The notes: a model not told the origin generated them from the letters alone. 64,000 nt of DNA from Bifidobacterium colobi (GCF_018555455.1 NZ_JAFEJU010000001.1:124001-188000), one strand, 5' to 3'. Positions 45,197-54,640 are shown, numbered from the stretch's first letter. A program made the numbers and translations.

Positions 45197-47173
45197 TTAG
45201 CGGCGTTGGAAGACGCGCATTTCACCCACTTCACGATTGGCCCATGAGTAGTATGGCACTAACTTCAGCGTGGCCGGCTCTCCAGCGCGTGCTTCATCAG
45301 CGTCCATATAGAGCGGCGCATCGTCGTCATCAGTTGCCTCGCGCACGGCCGGCAGTTCGATGGTATCCACGCCGCCCAGCAGGTCAGATTGGAAGGCAAC
45401 AGCTGCGTCGGCACCGGTCACGCCATTGGCAAGACGGTAGTTCCACAGGTCGCCGGGGTTGTCCACCTGCTCGGCGCAGTAGACCAGCGGGCCACGCGTA
45501 ACGGCCACCTGGCCGGCATCAGAGCGCACATGCGAGTTCGCACGGACGAACTTCACCGACATATCGAGGTCAAGGGCAATATTCAGCGTGTCACCGGCGT
45601 TGACCAGCAGATAGACGAATCCATCATCCACGTTGGCGGTAGCGGGTTTGCCGTTCACCGTCAGCGTGTAGGAGCCGAGCGACCACCCCGGGATGCGCAG
45701 TCCGAAGCGTACGGAGCTGAGTCGAGCCGCGGCAGGCAGTGCGACCGTGTATTCCACATGCCCATCCCATGGGAAGTTGGAGCGCTGCTCTACGGTCAAG
45801 CCGGACGTGAACTCGGCATTGTTGGCGATGAACTGGTGGCTCAACACCGTCTTGCCGTCATCATGCTCGGTGTAGATGTATCGATCCACGGAGGCGATGA
45901 GTCGGGCGATATTCGCTGGGCAGCAGGCGCAGCCGAACCAGTCCACGCGATGGGAAAGCACATGATGACGGTCCGGGTTCGCAAGTCCATCCGGAGTGGT
46001 TTCCAAAGCGTTGACGTAGTAGTACTGCTTGCCATCTAAGGAGATGCCGGCGATGGAGCCATTGAATAGTTCCTTCTCCAGCACGTCGGCGTACTCACCC
46101 TTGGCATCGATGTCCAGCATCTGCATGGCGAACATGCACATGGACACCGACGCGCAGGTTTCGCCATACATCGTGTCGTTCGGCAGATCATAGTCGTAGG
46201 TGAACGATTCACCCACGTGGGTGGAGCCGATGGCACCAGTGACGTACATGCGCTTGGTGACAATGTTCTTCCAGAAACGCTTGGCGGTTTCGATCAGACC
46301 CTCATCGCCAAGCAAGCGGCCGACATGTGCCACACCAGTGCACAGGTAGCCGACGCGTACGGCATGTCCATCGGCAGTCTGCTGGTCGCGCACGGGCTTG
46401 TCTGCTTGGAAATAGCTCGGCTTGTAGAAGCCTAAATCCGGGAAGATATTGTCGCCGTTCATGGCCTTGAGCTGCTTGGCGTAGAACTCGGAATCCTGCC
46501 CACGCACATCGATGAGATACTGGGCGAGCGTCAGATAACGCTCCTCATGAGTCTCCTCATACAGCTTGGCGAGAGCCAGCTCGATTTCCGGGTGTCCATC
46601 AGCACCATGAATCTTGCCGTCTTCCGGACCGAAGTTCGCGTCGAGGCAGTCGGCCATCTTCTTGGCCACGTCCAGCGCCTGCTCGTTGCCGGTCACCTGA
46701 TGGTAGGCCACAGCAGCCTCGATGTAGTGACCCATCACGTACATCTCATGGCTCTGCTGGATCAGCGAGAAGCGCGGACGGTTGGCCCACACACCGGACT
46801 TGATTTGATACGGCGTATCGAGATAACCATCGTCCTGCTGGGCGCGGGCGATGAGATCAACCGTCTTATCGCACAGTGCTCGCAGTTCAGGGTCCGGATG
46901 ATAGGCCAGCGCGTAGGCGGCTTCCTCCAGCCACTTGTAGACGTCGGAATCCTGGAAGACCATACCGTGGAATTCGTCGTCTAGCTCGCCAGCAGCCACC
47001 TTGAGATTGGCTACGGCATGGCTTTTGTTATCGGAGAGCTGGTTGCCGGCAGGATCGTCGGGAACGACGGTGTCAATCTCGTCGTTCATCACGCCCCACT
47101 GGTACGGAATAACCGATTCAACGATCTGGTCACGACGCTGCTTCCAGAACGGAGAGGTAATCGTTACTTTCAT
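45197..47173 (-). CDS. hypBA1: Beta-L-arabinofuranosidase, GH127 (HypBA1 type)
   Basis: Intracellular exo-enzyme that cleaves beta-1,2-linked arabinofuranose disaccharide from hydroxyproline-rich plant glycoproteins. The 658 residues starting MKVTITSPFWKQRRDQIVES are very close to the characterised B. longum HypBA1, equal in length. Zinc/catalytic residues are kept: MYGETCAS (Glu338, Cys340) and DWFGCACCPAN (Cys417 as nucleophile, Cys418), with HVGESF holding the expected acid/base glutamate. No signal peptide is present, fitting use after import. The ATG at 47173 is chosen; the longer frame has no support. It follows the two permease genes by 2 bp, so the ABC importer delivers its substrate. 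The partner genes hypBA2 and hypAA do not follow here. Confidence 0.95.
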   Translation of the reverse strand: MKVTITSPFWKQRRDQIVESVIPYQWGVMNDEIDTVVPDDPAGNQLSDNKSHAVANLKVAAGELDDEFHGMVFQDSDVYKWLEEAAYALAYHPDPELRALCDKTVDLIARAQQDDGYLDTPYQIKSGVWANRPRFSLIQQSHEMYVMGHYIEAAVAYHQVTGNEQALDVAKKMADCLDANFGPEDGKIHGADGHPEIELALAKLYEETHEERYLTLAQYLIDVRGQDSEFYAKQLKAMNGDNIFPDLGFYKPSYFQADKPVRDQQTADGHAVRVGYLCTGVAHVGRLLGDEGLIETAKRFWKNIVTKRMYVTGAIGSTHVGESFTYDYDLPNDTMYGETCASVSMCMFAMQMLDIDAKGEYADVLEKELFNGSIAGISLDGKQYYYVNALETTPDGLANPDRHHVLSHRVDWFGCACCPANIARLIASVDRYIYTEHDDGKTVLSHQFIANNAEFTSGLTVEQRSNFPWDGHVEYTVALPAAARLSSVRFGLRIPGWSLGSYTLTVNGKPATANVDDGFVYLLVNAGDTLNIALDLDMSVKFVRANSHVRSDAGQVAVTRGPLVYCAEQVDNPGDLWNYRLANGVTGADAAVAFQSDLLGGVDTIELPAVREATDDDDAPLYMDADEARAGEPATLKLVPYYSWANREVGEMRVFQRR

Positions 47174-47175
47174 AA

Positions 47176-47994
47176 TCATCCCTTCACAGCGCCGGCCATG
47201 AAGCCCTTGACGTAGTACTTCTGGAGTGCAAGGAAGAGGATGGCGCATGGGATGAGCAGAACCACAACGCCGGCCTCGGTGGCACCGTAATCAATGACAC
47301 CCATCGTCTGCTGACGCATGTTCACCATGGCGAGCGGCAAGGTGGACTTGGCGGAAGAGCTCAAGTACAGCGGAATCATGAAGTTGTTCCATGCTTCCAG
47401 GAAGGCCAGCAGACCAACGGTCACCATAGAGGGCTTGACCACCGGAACCAGAATCTTGACCAGCGCCTGGAAGGAGTTGCAACCATCAACCATGGCGGCC
47501 TCTTCCATATCCTTCGGGATGGCATCGAATGCGTTGCGCATGATGAAGGTGCTCATAGGCAGCTGGAACAGCGTAATCACCAGGCCCACGCCAAGCAGGG
47601 TGTCGTTGAGGCCGATGTCCTTGAACCACACCATCAGCGGAATCAGCAGGGATGCGTACGGCACCATCAGGATGGACAGGGTCACCATGAAGCCGAGGTT
47701 GCGGCCCGGGTAATCAAAACGGGAGAAGGAGTAGCCGGCCAAGGTGCAGACCACCACGGAGAACACCACGGCAACAAGGCTCACGATGATGGAGTTGAAC
47801 AGGTACTTCGGCAGACCCTCCTGATAGCCGAACAAGGTCAGGTAGTTGGCCACACCCCAGCCCTTGGACTGGGCGGAACCCGGCTGCGGGCTGAAGGAGC
47901 TGATCACCACCCAAATCAACGGGCTGATGAAGATCAGGGCCAGCAGGCCTTCAAGAATTCGAGCGATGACGCGCTTCCACAATGGGGTAGTCAT
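47176..47994 (-). CDS. ABC sugar transporter permease (MalG-like)
   Basis: Inner membrane subunit of the importer for arabinofuranosyl oligosaccharides. The 272-residue protein has six membrane segments and the EAA loop, DAIPKDMEEAAMVDGCNSFQALVKILVPVVKP, which contacts the ATPase. The sequence is typical of the CUT1 MalG branch. No ATP-binding subunit is encoded nearby, so a shared MsmK-type ATPase from elsewhere must serve it, as usual for bifidobacterial sugar importers. The stop lies 2 bp before hypBA1, indicating coupling. Confidence 0.93.
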   Translation of the reverse strand: MTTPLWKRVIARILEGLLALIFISPLIWVVISSFSPQPGSAQSKGWGVANYLTLFGYQEGLPKYLFNSIIVSLVAVVFSVVVCTLAGYSFSRFDYPGRNLGFMVTLSILMVPYASLLIPLMVWFKDIGLNDTLLGVGLVITLFQLPMSTFIMRNAFDAIPKDMEEAAMVDGCNSFQALVKILVPVVKPSMVTVGLLAFLEAWNNFMIPLYLSSSAKSTLPLAMVNMRQQTMGVIDYGATEAGVVVLLIPCAILFLALQKYYVKGFMAGAVKG

Positions 47995-48014
47995 AATGAA
48001 TTACCTCCCCTTTC

Positions 48015-48941
48015 TCACTTGGTGTTGTCGCGCATGCCGCGCATCTGGATGGAGTTGATGATCACCAGGGCGATGAGCACGATCAGCGAGAGGGCTGCCG
48101 CCATGCCGAGGTCCTTCTTGGAATCGAAGGCGAAGTTGTAGATGAGCTGCACCACAGTCATCGTGGAGTTGTTCGGACCACCCTTGGTCAGAATGAAGAA
48201 CTGATCGAAGGCGAGGATGGAACCAGTCACGCAGTAGACCAGGCACATCACGATAGTGGGCTTCATCAGCGGCAGGGTGATGGAGCGGAAGATGCGCCAG
48301 GTGCCAGCGCCATCCATGCGGGCGGCCTCGTACAGGTCACCGGGAATGGCCTGCAGGCCGATCATCATGAGCAGCATGTAGTAGCCAGAGAAACGCCAGA
48401 CGATGACGATAATCGTGGCCCACAGTGCGGACTGGCCAGTGGCAAGCACCGAACCGCCTTCCTGCATCAAACCCAGCGTAGAAAGAATCTTGGTCACAGG
48501 GCCGACCTGCGGAGAGTACAGTGCGTAGAACAGCAGGGACGCGGAGGCCAGACCAGTTGCGGACGGCAGCAGGAAGCAGGTTCTGAGCACGTTGTTCCAC
48601 TTGGTGGATTCCTGCACGATCAATGCCATACCAAGGCCGAGCACCAGCAGGAAAATCGTTACGATCACGGTGTACTCAAGCGTGAACCAAATCGATGGCC
48701 AGAATAGCTTGTGCTCGAACACCTTGGTGAAGTTGTCCGGGAAGTTGGTGCCACGGTTGCCGCCCAGCAGGCTCCAACGGGAGCATGCCATGATGACGAG
48801 CAGCACAATCGGAACAAAGAACAGGACGATAATCATTACCCAGTCCGGAAGCGCGTACAGAATACCGCGCTTGAACGCCTGGGCCTTTGCCGTGGACTTG
48901 TGCTCAGGCACGGCCGCGGCGGACTTGGAAACACTCGACAT
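48015..48941 (-). CDS. ABC sugar transporter permease (MalF-like)
   Basis: First permease of the same importer, 308 residues with six predicted membrane helices and the EAA loop QAIPGDLYEAARMDGAGTWRIFRSITLPLMKP. The cytoplasmic N-terminus is short and basic. AAAGGAG lies 7 bases before the ATG. It precedes the MalG-like gene by 20 bp. A MITE-like element separates it from the substrate-binding protein gene upstream, which may reduce read-through. Confidence 0.93.
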   Translation of the reverse strand: MSSVSKSAAAVPEHKSTAKAQAFKRGILYALPDWVMIIVLFFVPIVLLVIMACSRWSLLGGNRGTNFPDNFTKVFEHKLFWPSIWFTLEYTVIVTIFLLVLGLGMALIVQESTKWNNVLRTCFLLPSATGLASASLLFYALYSPQVGPVTKILSTLGLMQEGGSVLATGQSALWATIIVIVWRFSGYYMLLMMIGLQAIPGDLYEAARMDGAGTWRIFRSITLPLMKPTIVMCLVYCVTGSILAFDQFFILTKGGPNNSTMTVVQLIYNFAFDSKKDLGMAAALSLIVLIALVIINSIQMRGMRDNTK

Positions 48942-49279
48942 GTTTCACTCCTTTGTGGGGAAATGGATGTGATCGGACGATCGAACATTGATCGATTTTC
49001 GGACTCGAATGCAATCCGTTATCAAGGCCGATTCCATGCGAAGGAGAAAGGAAGGAGAGTACAACAAGAGTTGGAATCGGCCTTGGCAACAGAACACAGT
49101 CGCAATGATGTGTTGTAGGCATAAGAATGCTCCCCTCAGTCACCTGCGGTGACAGCTCCCCTCGAGGAGGGGAGCGATGATTATGCTCAGTTCCCTTGAG
49201 AGGAACTATCGCGTAAGCGATTGAGGGGAGCGATATTCAGTTATTGGTAGCTAGTTCAGCTGATTGCTGAGTCTCGGAC
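48942..49279. other. Gap between binding-protein and permease genes
   Basis: About 340 bases without a gene. It holds the leader of the permease gene, an AT-rich stretch and the MITE-like element at 49129-49231. Because its palindromes can fold in the transcript, this gap may set the usual excess of binding protein over permease. Confidence 0.6.
49129..49231. repeat. MITE-like element, 103 bp
   Basis: Perfect 10-bp terminal inverted repeats (GCTCCCCTCA and TGAGGGGAGC) with further partial pairing inside (GTCACCTGCG against CGCGTAAGCGAT), and internal palindromes CTCCCCTCGAGGAGGGGAG and GTTCCCTTGAGAGGAAC. Same end type as the 44134 element. Confidence 0.78.
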
Positions 49280-50599
49280 TCACTGAGCAGACAGGACGTC
49301 GGTCACAGCCTGGTTGTCGGACTTCAGGTTGCCGCTACCCCAAACAGCGTTCTGGACGAGCAGCTGCCACGGGGAACCAGCGGCGTTGAAGGCTTCGTTG
49401 AAGGCCGCGGACTTCGGGGTCTGACCATTGCCATCGATGATGGTGGAGTTGATGGTCTGGATACGAGGATCGGCATCCTTGTAAGCGGTCTTCAGGGTCT
49501 GGATGTTGGAGGCGGTGTAGCCGTTGTCAGCGAAGACTTCCTTCTGAGTGTCGGACTGCATCAGCCAGTAGAGGAAGTTCCAGGCCTGAGCAACGTGCTT
49601 GGAATCCTTGGAAATACCCATGGCATCGCCACCGAGGAAGGTGGAGGTCTTGCCGGAAGTACCGGCGATCGGGGTCACGCCGACCTGGAATCCGCCGGAC
49701 TTCTCAGCATCAAAGATGTCGTTGAGTGAGGTGTTCGGGTAAGGCATCACACCAATCTTGCCGTTGGCGAACGGAGCGGTCCAGGTGGCACCGGTCTCTT
49801 CCTTGGAGCCTGCGCCGAGGCCGTTGGTAGTGTTGGCGAGTTCCTTGTAGGAGTCGAGCACGGCCTTCATGGAGTCGTTGTTCAGGGTGGCTTCAGTGCC
49901 GTCGTCGTTCATGACGGATTCACCATCAGCCCACACGGACGGGAAGAGGTCGAAGACCAGTGCGCCACCGGACTGACCAGCGAGGTAGGAGCCGGCAACG
50001 CCGTCCTTGTTCAGGGCTGCAACCTTCTTGGCCTGTTCGGTGAAGGTCTTGATGTCGGTCGGACCCTGCTCAGGATCCAAGCCAGCTTCCTTGTAGAGAT
50101 CCTTGTTCCAGACCCACACGGAAACGTCGGTGATGAACGGCAGGGTGTACTCAGCGCCATCCACGGTGCCGGCCTTGATATGGCCCTGCTGGATATCCTT
50201 CAGGTTGTCGAGACCGTTGATTTGATCAGTGATCTCGGTGAAGATGCCCTCGGAAGCCCAGTACGGAATACGGACAACGTCGCCGGCGAGGATATCAGGC
50301 AGGGAGTCGGTCTGGGAAGCGCCACCAACCTTACCTTCCATATCGTCGTTCGGGATGATCTCCAGCTTGACCTGGTTCTTGTGGCTCTTGTTGTAGGCCT
50401 CAACAGCAGCCTTGGCCTGACGCTCCAGCGGGGAACGAGTCCACAGGGTGATTTCGGTGCCGTCGTCGGTGCCCTTAGCCGGGATGCCTTCGGCGGTGGC
50501 AGAACCACCATTGCCGGAACCGCCGCAGGCGGCCAGCGGGATCAGCATTGCAGCGGCAGCGATGCCGGCAAGTGCACGAGTGACCTTGTTGAAGGACAT
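49280..50599 (-). CDS. ABC sugar transporter substrate-binding lipoprotein
   Basis: Membrane-tethered receptor of the importer feeding hypBA1. The 439-residue protein has a lipoprotein signal with lipobox LAAC (Cys25, followed by GGSGNGG), then a family-1 solute-binding fold: ITLWTRSPLERQAKAAVEAYNKS, DILAGDVVRIPYWASEG, TDVSVWVWNKDLYKEAGLD and GVMPYPNTSLNDIF. It is the first gene of the operon, preceded by candidate LacI operators, and divergent from the LacI regulator. The ligand, probably a beta-arabinofuranosyl di- or oligosaccharide, follows from the linkage to hypBA1. Confidence 0.93.
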   Translation of the reverse strand: MSFNKVTRALAGIAAAAMLIPLAACGGSGNGGSATAEGIPAKGTDDGTEITLWTRSPLERQAKAAVEAYNKSHKNQVKLEIIPNDDMEGKVGGASQTDSLPDILAGDVVRIPYWASEGIFTEITDQINGLDNLKDIQQGHIKAGTVDGAEYTLPFITDVSVWVWNKDLYKEAGLDPEQGPTDIKTFTEQAKKVAALNKDGVAGSYLAGQSGGALVFDLFPSVWADGESVMNDDGTEATLNNDSMKAVLDSYKELANTTNGLGAGSKEETGATWTAPFANGKIGVMPYPNTSLNDIFDAEKSGGFQVGVTPIAGTSGKTSTFLGGDAMGISKDSKHVAQAWNFLYWLMQSDTQKEVFADNGYTASNIQTLKTAYKDADPRIQTINSTIIDGNGQTPKSAAFNEAFNAAGSPWQLLVQNAVWGSGNLKSDNQAVTDVLSAQ

Positions 50600-51139
50600 A
50601 TTCGCTTCTTTCTCTAAAATGTTCCGCTCATCTCTGAGAGGCGGTGGCGGAGTTTCCGCCTCCGGTCCTTCGCGGTTTCATTGCATCCTCCTTCGGTGAA
50701 TGAAACTCTGCGAAAGCCTTTTCTCAATATAAACGATGGCCGCTCAATTCACAAAAACGCTTTCGCATTTTCGCATTTTTTCGCACGTCAAACCCGTTTG
50801 ATGCTGATTTACCTCTCATCCAGCAGAGCAATATCGGCCATTTCCCAGCGTTTTCACGGCGTGTCGTACATAATGCACAAAACCGCACACAACACAAACG
50901 CTTTTATTCATTTTCTGTAAAAGCGAACATCTCACACCACATCTATCTCATCAAGAAATGCCCTTGCGAAAATTTTCGCAATCGAGGTATACTGTAATGC
51001 AGTACAAATCCATATACCGACTTCGTGGCATTGCCGCCACGGCATGCTTGGCATCGGCAACCAATGGCGGCATCGCATATCATGTACGCCTACCAATACA
51101 GCATGAGGTCCCGCAACACAGCAAGGAGTAGAGGACACG
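50600..51139. promoter_or_regulatory. Divergent regulatory region for the hypBA1 importer operon and its LacI regulator
   Basis: About 540 AT-rich bases without a gene. Operator-like sequences are TGCGAAAGCCTTTT at 50709-50722, its inverted relative AAAAACGCTTTCGCA near 50753, CGCTTTTA paired with TAAAAGCG at 50899-50906 and 50928-50935, and the perfect palindrome at 50964. The repeated TGCGAAA/TTTCGCA halves fit binding by the adjacent LacI regulator. I could not assign single promoters confidently. Confidence 0.65.
50964..50981. promoter_or_regulatory. 18-bp perfect palindrome, LacI-type operator candidate
   Basis: TTGCGAAAATTTTCGCAA is a perfect 18-bp palindrome 159 bp before the regulator gene at 51140. 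Its TTGCGAAA/TTTCGCAA arms resemble LacI/CcpA-type operators and match the half-sites near 50709 and 50753. It may mediate autoregulation. Confidence 0.7.
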
Positions 51140-52159
51140 ATGGTAGCGATTCCGTCTGGACGTTCGGCGCGATTGGAAGATGTAGCCGCGCTGGCTGAAG
51201 TATCGCTGGCCACGGCTTCCAAGGCACTGCATAACAAGCCCCGCATCAGCGAAGAGACCAAGCAGCGCGTGCTCGATGCCGCCCGCCAATTGAACTATTC
51301 CCCTAACAAGCTGGCACAATCTCTGGCGCGCGGCACTTCAGGACTTATCGGCTTGGTGACCTCCGACCTTCAGGGACGCTTTTCCACACCTATTCTTATC
51401 GGTGCGGAAAACGAACTTCGCGCGCAATCCACTTCCGTGTTGCTGGCCAATGCCCGTGGCGACGTTGCGCTGGAGCGTCAGCACGTGGAGAAATTATTGT
51501 CCCTGAAAGTAGACGGCCTGCTCATCGTGCAGCGCGAAACCAACCCACGCCCTTCGCTCGGCCAGGATTGGGGCGTGCCGCTGGTCTATGTGTATGGGCC
51601 CTCAACCGACACCAATGACTGCTCGGTAACCTGCGACAACGTAGATGCCGGGCGCATGGCGGTCAACCATCTGATTTCTTGCGGTCGACGCCACATCGCC
51701 ATCATCGGCGGCGACGAAACCTACACCGCGGCCACGGACCGCACCAAAGGCGCATTGGAAGCGTTGGCCGAGCTCGGCATTCAACCAGCTGGCCCTATTC
51801 GCTATGGCAAATGGGCGGAAGAGTGGGGACGTGCGGCTACACGTCTGCTCATCGACCAAGGCGTGAAATTCGATGCCGTGGTCTGCCAAAGTGATCAGCT
51901 GGCTCGAGGTTGCATCGATGTACTCAAACAGCAGGGCCTCAGTATCCCTGACGATGTTGCCGTCATCGGCCATGATAACTGGTCTGTGCTCACCTCCGGA
52001 TCGCGTCCATCCCTAACATCCATCGACAACGAAACCGAAGCCATTGGACGCCGAGCGGCACGCTATTTGATGGATGCCATCGACGGCAATCCGCATCACG
52101 GCGTGGACTATGTGCCTTGCCGCCTCATTCAGCGCGAATCCACGCTGCCGCTGGATTAA
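51140..52159 (+). CDS. LacI family regulator of the arabinofuranoside import operon
   Basis: The 339-residue protein has an N-terminal LacI helix-turn-helix (LEDVAALAEVSLATASKALHNKPRISEETKQRVLDAARQLNY), the hinge SPNKLAQSLARG and a periplasmic-binding-like sensor domain (GLIGLVTSDLQGRFSTPI, FDAVVCQSDQLARGCIDVL, DDVAVIGHDNW). AAGGAG stands upstream of the ATG. It is divergent from the binding-protein gene and faces a region with several palindromes, so it most likely represses the importer-hypBA1 operon until an arabinose-derived ligand binds. Confidence 0.92.
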   Translation: MVAIPSGRSARLEDVAALAEVSLATASKALHNKPRISEETKQRVLDAARQLNYSPNKLAQSLARGTSGLIGLVTSDLQGRFSTPILIGAENELRAQSTSVLLANARGDVALERQHVEKLLSLKVDGLLIVQRETNPRPSLGQDWGVPLVYVYGPSTDTNDCSVTCDNVDAGRMAVNHLISCGRRHIAIIGGDETYTAATDRTKGALEALAELGIQPAGPIRYGKWAEEWGRAATRLLIDQGVKFDAVVCQSDQLARGCIDVLKQQGLSIPDDVAVIGHDNWSVLTSGSRPSLTSIDNETEAIGRRAARYLMDAIDGNPHHGVDYVPCRLIQRESTLPLD

Positions 52160-52181
52160 GACATCGCTCTTTCCTTCGGAG

Positions 52182-52218
52182 GACCCGAGCCGGATATCAC
52201 TCGGCTCGGGTCTTCGCG
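52182..52218 (+). terminator. Terminator-like hairpin after the LacI gene
   Basis: GACCCGAGCCG and CGGCTCGGGTC form an 11-bp stem around a 9-base loop, 22 bp past the stop; the following tract (TTCGCGTATTTG) is only weakly T-rich. Confidence 0.7.
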
Positions 52219-52279
52219 TATTTGACCATCAATATCCACTCGTAGGCAGCTACCGTGCATTACATTGCTCTCATAATAA

Positions 52280-52293
52280 TTATATCGGTATCA
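52280..52293. promoter_or_regulatory. Imperfect second operator upstream of the alpha-galactosidase gene
   Basis: TTATATCGGTATCA differs from the perfect site at 52336 by three bases and lies 56 bp upstream of it, a spacing that could allow cooperative binding. Confidence 0.5.
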
Positions 52294-52335
52294 TTATTAC
52301 TAGTTTTCTATTGTTATTGCTGCGTTTTTTAATTG

Positions 52336-52349
52336 TTATACCGGTATAA
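52336..52349. promoter_or_regulatory. Operator TTATACCGGTATAA upstream of the alpha-galactosidase gene
   Basis: A perfect 14-bp palindrome with the central CCGG expected for LacI-type sites. Close copies stand before the regulator gene (55809) and before the MFS gene (57242), defining a small regulon. Confidence 0.8.
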
Positions 52350-52397
52350 ATCTTGTATGATGTTCCTCGTTATCACCCATAACAACGAGGTATGCAC

Positions 52398-54608
52398 ATG
52401 CAGATGACCACCATCGCCATCAGCCAGCCGATGCAGGCTCATGATGACAACACCACCATTGCTCCAACCAGCAAACCGACCCATGTAATCATCGGGGTCA
52501 GCGAAGGCAGGCTCCCGCGTATCGTCGCCATCACACGCGGATCGGTTCCAGCGGCCACATCGGTAGCGGCGGCAATGACAGTCGAGAGCTCCACCAAGAA
52601 ACCGGATGCACAATTCCCCCAGACGCTTGACGCTGGCCTGCAAATCGGCGAAATGCCCACGCTTCTGCCCACGCAGTCCGAAGGCTGGACCGGCACCCCA
52701 GCCATCCAAGCGGCCCGCAACGGTGTGGAAGTGTTCCCCAAGTTCACCGTGACCCATATCGAGTCCAACGCAAGCTCCGTGACCTTCGACGCTGCGGACA
52801 ATATCGCCAAACTCGCGCTTACTATGACCGTCGCCATTGGCTCGGAAGGGCTTATCCGCGTGGATACCACCCTGACCAACACCGGTGAATCTCCTCTGAC
52901 CATTCAACGTATGGCACCGGTTCTGCCGCTGCCACCCCAGGTTTCGGAAGTCGAATCCTGCACCGGCCACCATCTGCGCGAACGTGCTTTGCAGCGGCAG
53001 GCGCTCACCGAAGGCGTGTTCGCCAAGGAATCGCGCATGGGCCGACCAAACTTCAACGCCACAACCCTGCTCACCGCCGGCGAGCGCGGATTCGGTTTCG
53101 AACACGGTTTCGTTATCTCCGCTCATGTGGCGTTCAGCGGCAACACCACCACGTTCATCGAGCGCACGCCGTACACGCATGGTGTAATTGGCGGCGGCGA
53201 GCTGCCTTACATGGGTGAAATCGAATTGGCGCAGGGCGAAACCTATCACGCGCCGCGTCTGCTTGTCGGCATCGGCGAGGGATTGAACGAGGTTTCGGCG
53301 AAATTCCACACCTACTTGCGCATGCTGCATCCGGAACTTGCCAAGCCTCGCCCGGTGATGCTCAATACTTGGGAGGCCATGTACTTTGCGCAAAGCGAGG
53401 GCAAGGTTATCGCTTTGGCCGATCGAGCCGCCGAAGTTGGCGTGGAACGATTCGTGATTGATGACGGCTGGTTCAAAGGCCGCCGTGATGACACCAAGGC
53501 GCTCGGCGACTGGCAGGTCGACTCCACGCTGTGGCCGGAGGGTCTGGGAACCGTGGCCCACCATGTGCATGATCTCGGCATGGAATTCGGATTATGGTTT
53601 GAGCCGGAAATGATCAGCCCGGACTCCGATGTAGCGCGCGCCCACCCCGATTGGATGCTGGCACCGAATGGCGAGCGCCTGCCAATGGCCTCGCGCGCGC
53701 AGCAGGTCATTGATCTAACGAATCCCGCGGCCGCAGCCTATGTGGAGCATGCAATCGACACCTTGGTGAGCGAATATCATATCGATTACATCAAGTGGGA
53801 TCACAACCGCTTCCTCACCGAGCCACTCTCCCCTGCATCCGGCCGCCCTGCCGTGCACAAGCAGACCGAAGCGTTCTATGCGATTGTCGATCATCTGCGC
53901 GACCGCCATCCGGGATTGGAAATCGAATCCTGCTCGTCCGGCGGCGGCCGTATCGACGCCGGGGTACTGGCCCGTTGCAGCCGCGTATGGGCTTCGGATT
54001 GCACCGATCCGGTGGAACGTGCCGATATTCAGCGCGGCACATCGCTCCTAGTGCCGCCTGAAATGATCGGCGAACATATTTCCGAGTCCCCGAATCATGC
54101 GACCCGCCGCGCCACGTCGCTCACCATGCGTGCTTCGATGGCGTTCTTCGGCCATCTCGGCATCGAATGGAACATTATGAAATTAAGCGATGCCGATCTT
54201 CAGCAACTCAAGAGCTGGGTGGATCTGTATAAGCAGCGCAGGCAGGATATTCCGCAGGGTGTTCTGGTGCATGCGGATACGCCGGATCCGGCCATTCGCG
54301 TCGATGGGCTCATCGCACCGGATCGTTCGCGCGCGGTGTTCCGATTCGCCGTGGTCTCCTCATCCCAGGATTACCCATATGGTTTGGTCAGGCTTCCCGG
54401 CTTGGATGATGCGGCATGCTACCGTATTCGCCCGCTTGGCGGCATCACTCGCTATGAGCAGGAATTCAGCCCGAATTGCCGCACGGCGTTGAGCTGGTGG
54501 ACCGATGAAGGCACGTCAGTGGACGGCGCGACGCTCACGCAGTGGGGTATTCGCCCGCCGCAGCTCGCACCCGAACATGCCGTGCTGATTGAAGTAACGC
54601 GTGAGTAA
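52398..54608 (+). CDS. Alpha-galactosidase, GH36
   Basis: Hydrolyses alpha-1,6-galactosides such as raffinose, stachyose and melibiose in the cytoplasm. The 736-residue protein has the GH36 beta-supersandwich N-domain, then the barrel with NTWEAMYF, RFVIDDGWF, the nucleophile aspartate in DYIKWDHNR (about residue 468) and the acid/base aspartate in RVWASDCTDPVER (about 534), and a C-terminal beta domain. There is no signal peptide. ATGs lie at 52392, 52398 and 52404; I chose 52398 because ACGAGG ends 7 bases before it. It is controlled by the palindromic operators upstream and pairs functionally with the MFS permease and LacI regulator downstream. Confidence 0.94.
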   Translation: MQMTTIAISQPMQAHDDNTTIAPTSKPTHVIIGVSEGRLPRIVAITRGSVPAATSVAAAMTVESSTKKPDAQFPQTLDAGLQIGEMPTLLPTQSEGWTGTPAIQAARNGVEVFPKFTVTHIESNASSVTFDAADNIAKLALTMTVAIGSEGLIRVDTTLTNTGESPLTIQRMAPVLPLPPQVSEVESCTGHHLRERALQRQALTEGVFAKESRMGRPNFNATTLLTAGERGFGFEHGFVISAHVAFSGNTTTFIERTPYTHGVIGGGELPYMGEIELAQGETYHAPRLLVGIGEGLNEVSAKFHTYLRMLHPELAKPRPVMLNTWEAMYFAQSEGKVIALADRAAEVGVERFVIDDGWFKGRRDDTKALGDWQVDSTLWPEGLGTVAHHVHDLGMEFGLWFEPEMISPDSDVARAHPDWMLAPNGERLPMASRAQQVIDLTNPAAAAYVEHAIDTLVSEYHIDYIKWDHNRFLTEPLSPASGRPAVHKQTEAFYAIVDHLRDRHPGLEIESCSSGGGRIDAGVLARCSRVWASDCTDPVERADIQRGTSLLVPPEMIGEHISESPNHATRRATSLTMRASMAFFGHLGIEWNIMKLSDADLQQLKSWVDLYKQRRQDIPQGVLVHADTPDPAIRVDGLIAPDRSRAVFRFAVVSSSQDYPYGLVRLPGLDDAACYRIRPLGGITRYEQEFSPNCRTALSWWTDEGTSVDGATLTQWGIRPPQLAPEHAVLIEVTRE

Positions 54609-54640
54609 TATCAATCGCGCGTCTGCATCTGTGAGTGCGA

